Shown here: one piece after another, positions 21,797 to 33,439 of the stretch
How positions within the stretch are numbered: position 1 is the stretch's first letter
Layout: each line of letters begins with the position of its first letter
From: Alentia gelatinosa
Lineage: Eukaryota; Annelida; Polychaeta; Phyllodocida; Polynoidae
Assembly (NCBI GenBank): GCA_950022655.1
Contig: OX465580.1
Location: forward strand, 125,967,016 to 126,031,015
Reading direction: 5' to 3'
Length of the DNA: 64,000 bases
The notes under the pieces: model-generated
Databases searched by the model: none
What the model was told of the DNA's origin: nothing
What the model saw: the letters and a program-made list of their open reading frames with translations, nothing else
Program-made: the position numbers and the translations under genes

Positions 21797-22095
21797 CCAG
21801 GGGGCTGTTGAATAAAGTTCGTTCGTATCTGCTGCTAGTGCTGGTGCTGGACGATACGATATCTTCAACGATAAACGACATCTTGGATGATATTTTCCAT
21901 TCAGTGTTGTGTGACAAAAGAGTAGCTATTTCATAAAAGAGCATATTTACATACCACACCTTCTAAGACATTTGGGTTACTCTCATCATCAAAACATCTC
22001 ATGCTTACACCACATTATTTCATACAACACTATGGCCCCAAACACAATTCTAGGATACTTTTTTGTGTCGTTCGTAGTTTATTCAACAGCCCCCA
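21797..22095. mobile_element. TIR element, GGGGGCTGTTGAATAAA family
   Basis: CCAGGGGGCTGTTGAATAAA at the left and TTTATTCAACAGCCCCC at the right form inverted ends, continued by GTTCGT on both sides. The G-rich start plus TTNAATAA resembles the GGGGCCCATTTAATAATC family, so the two may be related. Confidence 0.8.
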
Positions 22096-22425
22096 GTCTA
22101 CGCTCAGAGGGTCATGGGAGCCAGTCGAGCTGGGCACTCCACACAAACAGACGTCGGTGACGGGACAGAACCACGCGCGCCCGGCCCGCCCGGACTTCAC
22201 TGTTGGACCTGAGATTAGAGCCCGACTTAGGAGGGTGCTTAGCGCGTCCAGCGGCACGCACTGCACACAGCCGGCAACTGTTGTTCTTGCCCCGACCCCC
22301 TTCAACGCCCCTTAACATCCCTCTCCCACGTCCACCACCAAGTGCGACTCCAAGGCACCCCAAGCCCGGCCGACACGTTGCCGGGCGGTGCCCTTCTCTG
22401 GTCTACACTGTGGTCGGCGCCTAAA
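22096..22425. other. GC-rich, CpG-containing block
   Basis: Possible CpG island. All frames stay open from composition and no splice-bounded exon was found. Confidence 0.3.
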
Positions 22426-22968
22426 GTGGGATTCACACGAAGAGACTCATGTACCTGAGACTGGTGTACTTCACACCTTTTCTCTAGTCTCAGACAATTC
22501 TCGTTTGGTAAAAAAATTCTCATGGCTAAGTACTTTTATCAGTCTCAAGGAAAAATGGCGAATTTGATTCACATGGGAGGACACACCTGGTACATAATCT
22601 CTGACATAGTCACAGTGACCACTCACCTTGGGAGTCAATTACCCTTGATGTGAAGGGTGTTACAAACGTGTAATTATGCTTGCTGGACTCCTATTGGCTA
22701 GGGCAGGTACATGGTCGCAGCAGGTCCATTTGTCTCACCAAAATGCCCCTATAGATTTTAAACATGTTTAAAGTCAAAATCTCATGAGATTCTATTCCTT
22801 GTTAGGGGTGATTGTCGCCGACAATTGCAAGGGAAAAAAGTTGTCTCAGCAAAATAGAACCCTGTCATTCACACGAGGAGATTGTGTTCCAGTACCAAAT
22901 CTCAACAGGATTTGTCTCAGACAAACACTTTGTGAGGTACATGGATCCCACCGTGTGAATCCCATTTA
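22426..22968. mobile_element. Long form, GGGATTCACACG family
   Basis: About 540 bp from AAAGTGGGATTCACACG to GTGTGAATCCCATTT. It carries an extra internal segment (GAAAAATGGCGAATTTGATT, TCCTATTGGCTAGG) that the 220-bp forms lack. The copy at 29524-30076 matches it throughout, so this is probably the progenitor of the short forms. Confidence 0.85.
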
Positions 22969-23185
22969 AGGTTCCTGTACCTCACAGGGCTCAAAATCTC
23001 ATGCGATTTTGTTCCTTTTTAGGGAGAAATGTCTTTAACAATTACAAGGAGGTAAAGATGTCTCATTGAAATGAATCCTTATAACTTATACGAAAAAATT
23101 GTGTTCAGGTACAAAATCTCAGCAGGATTTGTCTCAGAAAAACACCCTGTGAGGTACATGAATCCCATCGTGTGAATCCCACTTT
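22969..23185. mobile_element. Short form, GGGATTCACACG family
   Basis: Begins GGTTCCTGTACCTCACAGGG, directly abutting the previous element, and ends GTGTGAATCCCACTTTA. The left terminal motif is partly lost. Confidence 0.75.
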
Positions 23186-23372
23186 AGATGGAATCCACAT
23201 GGTAAGATTCATGTACCTCGCAGGGTTCAAAATCTCCTGAGATTTCTGTTCCTTTTTAGGGGTAAAGTCCACATGTTGCAAAGCAGTTTTATTTCTTGAT
23301 GAAACGTATAATCTCATGAAATTTCGAGCCCTGTGAGGTACATGAATCCCATCGTGTGGATTCTACCTTACT
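23186..23372. mobile_element. Short form, GGGATTCACACG family
   Basis: Third element of a head-to-tail run, with an internal deletion. Its right flank (ACTCCGTGGTAACATATC) is the same as that of the copy ending at 19616. Confidence 0.75.
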
Positions 23373-23585
23373 CCGTGGTAACATATCTCTAGATATATAT
23401 TTTTTTAAAGCATGTCTAATGCAGATGTTGCCATGACCGTGTACTACTTAAAACGTCACCCCAGACCATGATTCCACTACCTTAATGTCAATATTATGTT
23501 CACAGTTCAATGTTATTTCCACCTCATACCTTATCCTATGATGATGACACCAGTATCACAATGTTGCTACGACTCTTGATACCAC

Positions 23586-23916
23586 CATAGAGCCTCCAGA
23601 GGTTACTAAACTCCCGATTATCGCCCCGGGTAAAGCAAAGTTCCGCTCCCGATTGACTTGGCAAACTATGACAACATAAACCACCGTTTTCTGATTTATA
23701 ATTGGAGAAACTGAATATAATTTCGGATTTCCATGTAGAAATAGTTGAAATTTCCATTTCTGGTCTCAGAATTTCAATTTGAAGATTTCTGAAAACCGTT
23801 AAACTGCATTAATTCTGGGTTACGGGTAAAGGGTCTATCACCATACCACGTCGGTAACCAGCGAAAACCGGAACTTGTGAACAGACGGAATTATGGGATA
23901 CCTCAATAGGGTCTAT
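23586..23916. mobile_element. Two-copy repeat, ATAGAGCCTCCAGAGG family
   Basis: Nearly collinear with 11075-11403, including TTTCGGATTT, CCGTTAAACTGCATTAATTC and the end ACCTCAATAGGGTCTAT. Confidence 0.75.
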
Positions 23917-24769
23917 GGTGATGTCCTGAAGAAGTTACCAGTCACCAACACTGTGGCTGCTACCACCGTCAACCTTAAGCTCTAGAATCGAGATTGCCAT
24001 TGGTGTGGGTGTTGTAGCACGGTCGTTCCCAGTGTCCTGTATTCTCGTTTACGTTACCCTTGTACTACATATTTCACAGAATAAACACAGCGTTATTTCA
24101 TCCAGTTTTTTCTCCCCCCCCCCCCTCCCCCATGTCCATAAATTACCACCCATATGACTCTATTAACTACAACAGTCACTTAATGCACGTACATACATAA
24201 TCACATCACTCTCGTCCTACCGTGCACTGCGTGTAGATTGTCTCGTTTAACGGCGATCTATATGATGTGGGCGTGTTCTATATACAAGTACACGTATATT
24301 ACCCCGTTACAGGAGGTACAGGGACCTGCTTCGTGTGTGTGGCTGAGTGGAGCACGAGGGTCAAACATCCATAACGTGTCTACATGTCAGCCCGCGACGC
24401 CGCTGTATTTATCTACAGTTCCTGTTTTACTCTTTTACCGCTCTCTGTCGCTCCCTTTTTGGTGCCTGGACAGTCTGACGTTTTTTTGCGATTTTCTCGC
24501 TGTTTGTGACAAACTTTTACATCCAGTTTACCTTATTCTAAAACTTTGCATTTCCCATCAAAGATATAACCAACCCAGTACCCGTACATCAAAAGCTATA
24601 CAGGCGCAAATCTTGGACTTTGTTAGTTAAGTCCCCATTTCGGTACACTGCCTTGTACCTGTTGTCATGAACTGCTGAATCCACCATTGGCCTCTCTTTC
24701 CCTAACAACGTACATACAATGCGTTTTATGCCAGTAACGGGCCTCTTTTACCCATGAGTTACGAAATCC
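23917..24769. other. Unannotated; poly-C tract
   Basis: C-run at about 24114-24132. A 130-codon open frame at 24238-24630 has no recognisable domain and is not supported. Confidence 0.4.
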
Positions 24770-25055
24770 CCATTGACAATGTATGGGGCCACAGTAAACC
24801 ACTACCCATTGTTTGTTAATGGCCGTAAACCACACCCATGGTTCACAACAGTTCCTAACCCATTATCCGATTTCTAGGAATAGAAATTACCATTAATGAC
24901 CACGGGAAAGATACAACAATCAATGGTTTTGGCACGGTCGGCTCTGTAAACCACTCGAGGTTAACGATGTAATACACTCGCTATCGTTCGTGTATTACTA
25001 CGTGTCAACCCCTCGTAGTTTACGACCACCCAAAATACAACCATGATTATCTATG
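24770..25055 (+). mobile_element. Modular foldback element, family D, diverged
   Basis: Palindrome 24911-25055: arms ATACAACAATCAATGG, CTGTAAACCACTCGAGG and GTAATACAC, centre CACTCGCTATCGTTCGTG. The preceding 140 bp weakly match the D module (CATTGACAATGTATGGGG, AGTAAACCACTACCCATTG), but its bounding inverted repeats are lost. Confidence 0.7.
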
Positions 25056-25389
25056 TATTCATATGGTAACAATCTGATAGAAGTTGTATACTAAACATGT
25101 ACATGTAGACGGGTAAATAGTCTGACAGACCAGTGGGCACTGATCGTATCAGTGATGACTTCCCCATGGTGGACATCAACATGACGCCTCCACCACCTAC
25201 TCCACAACGCCCGCTGATAATGAACCCACCCAACGTGTGAGAATGTGCTGTGTGTGGTGCAGGTTGAAGAGTGGAGGAGGGGTGCAGTGAAAGGTACGGA
25301 CCAATAAACATGACATGCCACAACCCTGTCCGCACCCGCCGGCCACGTTCACTGCCACCCCGGGGGGGAAATACCAATGACCCCTTCTC
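25056..25389. other. Unannotated sequence
   Basis: Nothing recognised. Confidence 0.45.
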
Positions 25390-25625
25390 CTCCGTCCCAC
25401 CTCCGCCACGATCAGCCGGCCGCAGCCCACCGCAGCCCGCCGCAGCCCGCCCGCCGCACGCCACAGGCCGCCGCAGCTCGCCGTAGCCAGCCGTAGCCAG
25501 CCGCAGCCCGCCCGCAGCCAGCCGCAGCTCGCCGTGGCCCGCCGCAGCCAGCCGCTAGCCCGCCCGCCGCCCGCCGTAGCCCGCCCGCCGCACGCCACAG
25601 CCCGCTCCATACCCGCTACAACCCG
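25390..25625. repeat. GC-rich degenerate tandem repeat (CCGCAGCCCG type)
   Basis: Roughly 10-bp units such as CCGCAGCCCG, CCGCAGCTCG and CCGTAGCCAG repeat across the interval. Long frames through it on both strands (Gly/Ala/Arg-rich) are composition artefacts. Confidence 0.85.
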
Positions 25626-26461
25626 CCGCTCGCCACTGCCCACCACATTCATGATACCACGTGGATAATTCATATCTTGACGGGGGTGAGGGGGAGTGTG
25701 TCCACCCCATCCACCCACCAACCGCACCCCAACACCCATAATGCACCGACATCGGCCAAGTAGCCAATCTCTTTATATTTTTTGCCGCACCACCTGCCCC
25801 TCGCCCCGCCCACCCTCCTGCCCCTCGCCCCTCCCACCCCTCGTCCCTCCCACCCTCACTGGTCCTCAGTTTCCCCACCTCCTCGCCATGCGTTGGTTTA
25901 TTATAATAATGGCCACTCTGCCTGTGGGTGGGTCACGGGGTGGGTCACCGGGGGTGTTTGGTGGGAGGAAGGGGCAGTGCACTGGACGACCGGACATTTT
26001 CTCTGTTTATGGTGCAAGGCGACAGCAATATGCACGCCTCAGTCTCTCTACAATTTACAAAGCCAACCATCTGGCCACAGTGAGTTAGCATAGAGGGGCA
26101 ACGTGGAATAGAGAACTGCTATTATACCAAGAGAAAAAAAGATATGCCCCGGGTGCATCTGAAAGGTGTCGGTCAGACTCAATTATACACACCTACACAT
26201 CGATATCCCATTCAAGGCGATTCTCCACCGTATTAGGTGTATTATGTTTCTATTCTAAGAAAGGATGATGATTTCTCAGGACATAAAATTGTTTTTTGCA
26301 ACGTTTTGTATTAAAGAAAAATGGCATCCTCCTTCATGTTATTTATATTACGTTCTTTGGATAAATGAAATTAACAATGATGCGGATAGCATATTTGTTC
26401 GAGAAATTATTTTACTTTCATCTTCCTTTGTATCGCCAAATTTTAAAAGACGTCAATGCTT
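25626..26461. other. Unannotated; C-rich to AT-rich
   Basis: CCCCTCGCCC-like low-complexity DNA at 25795-25860, then ordinary sequence. No gene supported. Confidence 0.4.
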
Positions 26462-26671
26462 TATAGAGAAAACCTATGAAAGTTTAGGGTCAGAGCTCGT
26501 ATCCCATCGAGATTGAATCACATAGTAATTCACATGGCGAAGCCGTGTGAATTACGTAGGGATTCAAACAAGATGGGATCGTTTTGGATACTTTTCCAAA
26601 ATATCTCATGGGCGTTGGGTAAGGGTTTCCAACGGTGAGTTTATGGAGTAAGAATACCAGGGGGTGAGATA
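26462..26671 (-). mobile_element. Family A foldback element with internal deletion
   Basis: The palindrome (26462 to about 26580) retains a perfect centre, CACATGGCGAAGCCGTGTG. It is joined directly to the outer half of the module (ends GGGGTGAGATAA), so the inner module end is deleted. Confidence 0.8.
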
Positions 26672-27309
26672 ATTAAACTTATATGAATGAACATCAATAC
26701 ATATCCAGACAGGTGTTCCGATCACACACAGTACATGTACACCTCAATGTCTCATTTGAACTGTCTCATGTAGTGTGGTTTGGTTGTTGACCTTGTAATG
26801 ACCACATTAAGCTGCCCCTGTGAATTCCTAAGTGTGATATCAGAACGGGTTGCTCCATGCTGACATTAACAATGTTACTGTGATTTGTGTGATGTTGACG
26901 ACTGCCCTTGGGTGTTAATTAGTCTTGTTACACTCAGTCACATCCATCTTGGCTGCACAGTTTCGCCGTGTTCACCACAGACTGGTGAGTTATGAGGGTT
27001 CTCCTTACCACCACCCGACCTATACTCTGTCCCATATCTACCTGACCCCACAGTGTGGATATATCTCCATCGACGTGACCCGAATCTGTATGACTATAGT
27101 GTCCCATTACTACCTGACTCTACTTGTGAATTATATACTGGATTGAATGGACCACAAATGTGATAATAGATTGAACAACCGTTTTCCGGTATCTTAAGTG
27201 GATAAAGTTAATTACCTTTGTATCATTTCCCATGTAGAAGTAACATAGGGAGGATCCAATTGACCCTATATATAGCATATATACTAAGGTTCTTGCAAGT
27301 CGACACTAT
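26672..27309. other. Unannotated sequence
   Basis: Nothing recognised. Confidence 0.45.
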
Positions 27310-27470
27310 GGGGCCATCCATAAAGTATGTACGCAGAATTTCCAAATCTTTTTACCCCGACCTACTCTAGATCGGGTACCGAACAGAACAAAGAAGGAGC
27401 ATGTATACGCAAAATTTCCGAATTATTTTACCCACCCCCCTCAGTGCGTACGTACTTAAAGTGTGACCCC
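27310..27470. mobile_element. MITE, GGGGCCATCCATAAA family
   Basis: GGGGCCATCCATAAAGTATG at the left, AGTGCGTACGTACTTAAAGT and GACCCC at the right. The right terminus is degraded. Confidence 0.8.
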
Positions 27471-27695
27471 TATTACATTTTTTGAAGGAATGGAGACTTT
27501 TTGTCGAAATTCCTGTATAATGCATCCAGATTACACAGTGATGCTGCAGTATACCATTCTAAACACTGGCATGATATTGTGTGACAACTTCAGGAACTTA
27601 GCAATCCCACAAGTGGTCATTTTTCCACCTCCATTTTCTATATATTGATGGTCACCCCATCTTGTGCTAAATCCTCTTGATATCGCCGTATATTA

Positions 27696-27997
27696 TATCA
27701 TCCTACCCCTAATACAAAATCCCATAGATAGGCTTAACATTGAGTTTCCGTATGCCACGCTGACTGGCATACAGTTTTATATGCCACCAGTGGTATACAG
27801 AATTGTTATCACATAATATTCCCAAATCAAGGAGACAGGATAGGATAAAATCAAAACCTGATTCGTTTTAATCGTGGCCACTGCATGCCACTCCTGGAGT
27901 TTTGGCTCCGGACTTCACTTGGCTTCGCCTGGTGAAATCACTATGTCAAACTCCAGTTGTGGCATACGGTGGCCAAGATTAAAACTCATCCAGTTTA
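27696..27997 (+). mobile_element. Modular foldback element, family B (variant B4)
   Basis: Module from ATCATCCTACCCCTAATA to GGATAGGATAAA (about 27848), with GGCATAC / GTATGCCA words inside. The palindrome at 27853-27997 has arms ACCTGATTCGTTTTAATCG, GTGGCCACTGCATGCCAC and CTCCTGGAGTTT, and centre TCACTTGGCTTCGCCTGGTGA. Confidence 0.85.
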
Positions 27998-29523
27998 ACG
28001 ATATTCTTCGTCTACATGCCAGTTCCAAGTTATATCATTTTTTCAGCCTGCAAATTTCCATGATGAACGTTCTTACTAAGCGGGCAAAAGGCTTTGGCAG
28101 AAGTCCTATACCTTTAACACTGCTGGTACCTAATACTGTCTTATCAGTCGTGTCCTGATGATGAATATAGGCAGAATCAAAAGCTAATTCGATTTCCCAG
28201 TTAATTATAACGGCCACATTTTCGGTACATCATCCCGATGTTATTCATTAGGCGGCGGAACCGGATGAGTTGCTGTAGCCCATTACAACAGTAAAGTTTT
28301 AATTGAATCGCCATTTTTTCCTCTATTTGTCCACCATTGAGTCAGTAATGTTTGAACTAAATCATTTTGTTTCATTTCTGTGGTCCCCAATTCCTAGTGA
28401 CAGTGAAATTTGTTGACGACATGGTGTTAAACCTTTTATCGCTCAGGCCTCGTGGCGTGCATGAAGGAACTCGACGTGGTCTGTGACTTCATTATCTATT
28501 GAATGCAAAGTGTCCATAGACAGCACATAGGTAGTGGATATTACTTCATTATCCATCAATACAAAGTATCCATATAAAAGACATGGGCAGTATGTATCAC
28601 TATATCAAGAGCATTTTTTAATTATAATCTTTTTTTTTTTTTATATATATATTTTTTTTATCATTTGTATTCGACAGAAAGTACACATGTATCTCTCAAT
28701 AATTTGAGTTTTTCCGATACATCGAGGTTGAGAGAACTAAGTACAATAAAATTATTAACTATTTGTACCATCGAGATCACTAAAGTAAGATTCTATATGA
28801 TAGTTTAACTGTTTTAGTAATTAAAATGGAATGGTTCTCATTTTATATCAACCGTGCACAGTATACATTGTGTTTTGATAACATCCCCACAAACATAGCT
28901 GGTGTAGACATAGTAGACATGTCTGAAATGACCGTCAATTGACCGTGGTACAGAATATAGGTTGCACAGACATGCACGTGGAAACCGTAGAGAACACCAT
29001 TTCACGTTGACACAAGCCACCCGTCCTCTACACTGGCCACCAGAGCTACACTACGTTACCTCTGGTCTGGTGAAATCCGTGGCCACCTTGACCCACTACA
29101 GGGAAATGTCTGTTACTCTCCTACCAAACCTATTGTACTGCTCGGAGAGTGTGTTATTTCATAATCTCAAAGCCAATTTTCCATTTCCTTATTACCTTTC
29201 CTGTGTTTTTTCCCCCAAATATAATGAACATAAATCTCGGTTTCTTTATCAATTTGTTAGCTATGAAATATATGCTTTTAGAGTCTTCATAGGACAAATT
29301 ACTTGGTTGGAGGCGCACACAGCAGATACCGTATGTGATTTAACCCGACCAACCTCTTAGTCTGAGCAGAGTGGAGCCAGGGGTGGTGGCCAATCTACCC
29401 TGTCCTCATACCCGTGGAGAGTGCTGCACTCCACCGTTAGAGTGGGTGACGTTTATAGAAGAGCTTATGGTTAACCTCACTATCCTTACGTGACGTTTTC
29501 ATTAGGGCAGCGGGGAGTTTTAG
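27998..29523. other. Unannotated sequence
   Basis: T-rich tract at 28628-28662. A 132-codon frame at 28962-29360 has no recognised domain. Fragments near 28490-28570 (CATTATCCATCAATACAAAG) resemble family C/D module ends. Confidence 0.4.
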
Positions 29524-30076
29524 GCTGGATTCACACGTAGAGACTAATGTACCTGAGACGAGTGTACCTCACACCTTTCACATAGTCTCAGACAATTCTC
29601 CTTTGGTGCAAAATTCTCAGGGCAAGGTGCTTTTACCGGTCTCAAGGAAAAATGGCGAATTGGATTCGCATGGAAAGACACACCTGGTACTTAGTCTCAG
29701 ACATAGTCATAGTGAACACTCATCCTGGAACTCAAATAACCCTAGAAGTGAGGGTTTTGACAACATGTGACCCTGCTTGCTGGCCTCCTATTGGCTAGGT
29801 AGGGTTCTTTGTCAGCGACTCAGCAGTGGGTCCATTTGTCTCGCCAAAAGGCCCCTATGGATTTTAAACATGTTTAAAATCAAAATCTCATCGGATGATG
29901 TACCGTACCTTGTTATGGGTAGTTGTCGCTGACAATTGCAAGGGCAAAACTTGTCTCAAGGAAATGAAACCCTATAATTAAGACAAAGAGACTGTGTCCA
30001 AGACAGAATCTCAGCAGAATTTGTCTCAGACAAACACCCCGTGAGCTACATGAATCCCACCGTGTGAATTCCACTT
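29524..30076. mobile_element. Long form, GGGATTCACACG family
   Basis: Second long copy (about 550 bp), collinear with 22426-22968, including GGAAAAATGGCGAATTGGAT and CCTATTGGCTAGG. The right end is GTGTGAATTCCACTTTA. Confidence 0.85.
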
Positions 30077-31165
30077 TATAACGTCCGCGTTCTCACAGCT
30101 GATTGGTCATTCGTATCAGTATTCTTCACATTTTGATTCTATCATCTAAAGATATCATTGTATAAAATAACGGGTAATTTTCCGGAGGGGGAAATATCGA
30201 CACCCTAAGGGGACACACTGCCACCCACTCCACTATCACTCCCAAATGAAATCTTGTATACGGTCCTGTTGATATAATCTGTCAGTGATATACCACTAGC
30301 ATTTGATACGGAGTAAAATCCAAAATACGAAGTAGGAGGCTGAACAGAGAAAAAAGATAGCCCTTTCTTGATCACCGTTGTTTCAATGTGCTATTAGAGA
30401 GTGAACACGTGGCGTTGTTCTAATGGCGTGCCAGGCTAAAAGCTGGAAGACGCCGTTATGCATTTCTGACTATTTCAATGACTTCAGTTGGGAACTCCCT
30501 CGATAAAATCGGGTCCCCGATTTCCAAAATCGGTGCCCGATTTCATCATGAGTCACAAACAGATCAAAGATATTGACAATATCTGATTAATTATATATGT
30601 ACCCGGAATAATGTGACATGGTGATTTTGTATCATACCGTAGATGACTTTTATTTTTCACCAATACAACGTATTCAACCCATATGCTGTGGTGATCCGAG
30701 GAAGCACTAGATTGTTGTACTTCTTTGATCATTCCCTGCTATATATATATCTGCCATGTTAGATCACAGAACTTATTTCTATTTCTGTGTTTTTATTATT
30801 GCTTTGTTGTGGTCGATGACGTGGTCCCCTTCTCTATCATAGAGACACATTAAACCTGCTTCCCCATGGCTCATATGTTTTCTTTTCTGTCCATGTGTTT
30901 TCTCTATAGTCTATATCCATGTGTTTTTCACAGTCTGAATCTATCAGCGAATTTCATCACGTAGCTCTCATACGGTGCTGGGTGCGTGGGCTTTGGAGTA
31001 TTTCAGCAGATTATGGCTTAAAGGAAGCCATGTGCGCCTACGATGATGTATTATTGCTGTTAGTGCTAATCCCTGCCATATCTCTGGATCCAATATTGAG
31101 ATGAACGTAAGACCAGAGATAACGGGCTGGGCTATTACTCTCCCTCTACACTGGGGTCTACATAT
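30077..31165. other. Unannotated; tandem 18-bp palindromes
   Basis: Two adjacent small palindromes at 30506-30543 (AAATCGGG-TC-CCCGATTT, then AAATCGG-TG-CCCGATTT). Short CCATGTGTTTT repeats near 30880-30925. Otherwise nothing. Confidence 0.5.
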
Positions 31166-31438
31166 TCATCTCACCCCTGGTATTTTTCCCCCATAGACTT
31201 AACATTTGGAACTCGTACTCAATGCCCATGGAGTATTTAAAAGAAATATTCAATGGGGATTATGTCACAAATGTTAGTCATTATGAGGGGTGAGATAAAT
31301 TCAGAAACATATTTAAGTTTACGGTCAGAGCTCGATCTCATCTAAATTGAATCGCTTTGCCTTGTGAATTACTATGCTCTTCAAACTCGATGGGGTACAA
31401 GCTTGAACTTTCATAGGTTTCCACTATATTACCACATA
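31166..31438 (+). mobile_element. Modular foldback element, family A
   Basis: Module 31166-31298 (TCATCTCACCCCTGG to GGGGTGAGATAA), palindrome 31301-31438 ending CATAGGTTTCCACTATA. The centre GCTTTGCCTTGTGAA is a degraded complement of the usual core. Confidence 0.85.
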
Positions 31439-31799
31439 CCACACACCTTATGGGTGGGTTCACGCGGACACCATGGCATGAGATTATATACTATTAAACG
31501 TTTATTTATGCTGGCCTATGCTCAGTAATATATCCGCTGGTTTCAATGCAAGATCAGGTTGTAAGTACAGAATGTTTTCCCTTGACAATGGTAGTCTTAT
31601 GTAAACAAAAGGTATACTGCTTGCTTATAATAGGGCTGGAATATTACGGACAAGGTTACCGTTCTGAAATAGGTAATAAAAGGTTCAACCATCTATGCTT
31701 TATCTAGTCTGGTTTCACCACTTAATGTCTAGGAATCAATGATGGGTGGCTGAGTCGACATCAAAACAAAGCAGCGTGGCTGCTGCTGGGTGAAGTCGG
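31439..31799. other. Unannotated sequence
   Basis: Nothing recognised. Confidence 0.45.
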
Positions 31800-32797
31800 T
31801 CCGTGCACGATGGAGTGCTCACCGTCTCAGGTGCGCTGGGGTCGGCGGGGTGCGGCGGCCACACGGGCGGGCGGGCGGGCGGCGGAGTTAGCCGAGCGCA
31901 CTGCACTGACAGATAAGGAATACGACAGCTGATCAATGCTAGTCACACAGGAACCTGGCCCTGATCCCGTGCACTGCTGCCTGCCTGCCCGGCTGGCCTG
32001 CCAGGTACGGCCGTGGTAGGTGGGCTCGGCGCCGGTAGTGTGGAGGCCTGGCCGGTGTGTGTGTGTACCGTACCAGCTGACACGCTGTCACACACTCAAA
32101 CACTCACCCCAGCCACCGCCGCCGCCGCCCGCGGAGGTTTAACATACCTGCCCCTGACCCAGGACGGGGTTTTTGCACTCGCCTTCAAAGGCCGCCACCC
32201 TGGTTCGTCTGCCAGCGTGCCGTGACCGCCCAACGGCACTTTGAGGTGCGGGGGACCGGGTACAGCCGCTACACACTGTCCGTCCCCCAGTAGAGCTGTC
32301 ACTGTCACGTCAATGCTTTGCTTCAATAAGCGAAGTTTGCGTTCCCCGTCCCCGATCTAGACTCCCGTTATCTCCGTTGTGCCTTTGGAGGTAGGCACGG
32401 CGAATCCCGGCGTGAAATTGAATGAAACTTGATCCGTATGGCTTTATGCATCTGGCCCGTGACACAGATCTGTCACTGCATCCAGAAACGAGTTGTTGTA
32501 AAGTGTTAGCTGGAAGTGTGTCGGGCTGAGGTTGTCTTGCTTCACTCGCCGCTGCGTGGAGACCGACCCTGGGACCGGTGTGTTTTCCCGGGAGCGGCTT
32601 GCCGGGTTGCCGGCCCCCGGGGCCGGGGAGCGCCGGGGAATATGAGTCCGCTTGCCCGGGTTCCCTCAGTCCCGTTCCGCGAGCCCTTGTACCGACAACA
32701 ACAAACACAAACCACGCCCCGAACAACGCGGCCTCAAACTGCACTCCCGCGGCTGCCAGCGACCGATCAACTCATCACACATATAAACTACACTTAC

Positions 32798-32886
32798 CTG
32801 TCATCATAGGCGAAATCTGCAGGCAAACTGTTGAGGTACAGTCCGAGAGATAACAGCGCACACACCCATACTCCACGCTCCATCAT
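32798..32886 (-). CDS. First coding exon with signal peptide, gene unknown
   Basis: On the minus strand, tandem ATGs at 32886 start a 29-codon frame that encodes a textbook signal peptide: charged MMER, a hydrophobic core GVWVCALLSLGLYLNSL, then PADFA before YDD, with cleavage predicted after Ala. The frame runs exactly into CAG/GTAAGT, a perfect 5' splice site (intron begins 32797, phase 2). It sits in a CpG island with an octamer site about 80 bp upstream. The product is therefore a secreted or type I membrane protein; 29 residues do not identify the family. An upstream ATG (GCAATGGCAGC) opens a 7-codon uORF overlapping the start, which could dampen translation. The remaining exons would lie at lower coordinates. 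Confidence 0.6.
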
Positions 32887-32967
32887 TGTGCTGTGTGTGC
32901 TGCCATTGCTCTCCCATGCTTGAATGAAACCACTGGCCCCCGTGCGACTGCGCACTCGCTGCTTCCT

Positions 32968-32975
32968 ATGCAAAT
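32968..32975 (-). promoter_or_regulatory. Octamer site ATTTGCAT
   Basis: A perfect POU-factor octamer (ATGCAAAT on the plus strand), 82 bp upstream of the first-exon ATG and within the CpG island. Binding is inferred from sequence only. Confidence 0.5.
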
Positions 32976-33000
32976 GAGGCAGCCATCGGTCTGGCGGTGG

Positions 33001-33439
33001 CGGGAGATGTGGTAGTTTTCAAACTCTGCGCTCTGTACATATACATCTGTATTTTTTTTCAGGGGTGCCTTTGCGCAACGTTATATTACCTACAGAATAT
33101 GAGTAACATATGGTTCACACTGTGTGGTTTTTAAACCGGTTTTCATGTGACTTATTCTATTATTATTAAATGTCAAATGAGTAAAAATACATGATGTAGG
33201 CCCAATAAAAATCTTCTCTAGTGTGTCCTAACCCAGTGACCTCTGCCCAGCAGTAGCTAAAATATACCTGATTGCAGGTGCTAAGTTAACGTATGGCACA
33301 CATGCATATTTGTAGGGGGGCCTACATGTATAGCCTACTGAAAATATCATTTTCTGAAATTCTTTCAAAAACGTGTACGTAGGCTTAGATGCGTAGGCCT
33401 TATTATTCTATATTTTCCAAAGGCGTCTTCTGTGAAAAT
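33001..33439. other. AT-rich unannotated sequence
   Basis: Distal 5' flank of the secreted-protein exon. Nothing recognised. Confidence 0.4.

Larger units (their letters stand above)
31800..33000 (-). promoter_or_regulatory. CpG island of a secreted-protein gene
   Basis: The strongest and longest GC/CpG-rich interval in the window. It includes a G-quadruplex-forming GGGC repeat at 31865-31881 and spans the signal-peptide exon at 32886-32798. On the minus strand the promoter would lie around 32900-33000 and the first intron would start at 32797. Long frames at 32310-32853 on both strands are composition-driven. Confidence 0.6.

Noticed and set aside
25051..25739. Gly/Ala/Arg-rich frames on the minus strand
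   Set aside because: Read through the GC-rich 10-bp tandem repeat; composition artefact.
32310..32853. Overlapping frames on both strands in the CpG island
   Set aside because: GC-rich composition suppresses stops; only the 89-nt exon has start, signal peptide and donor together.
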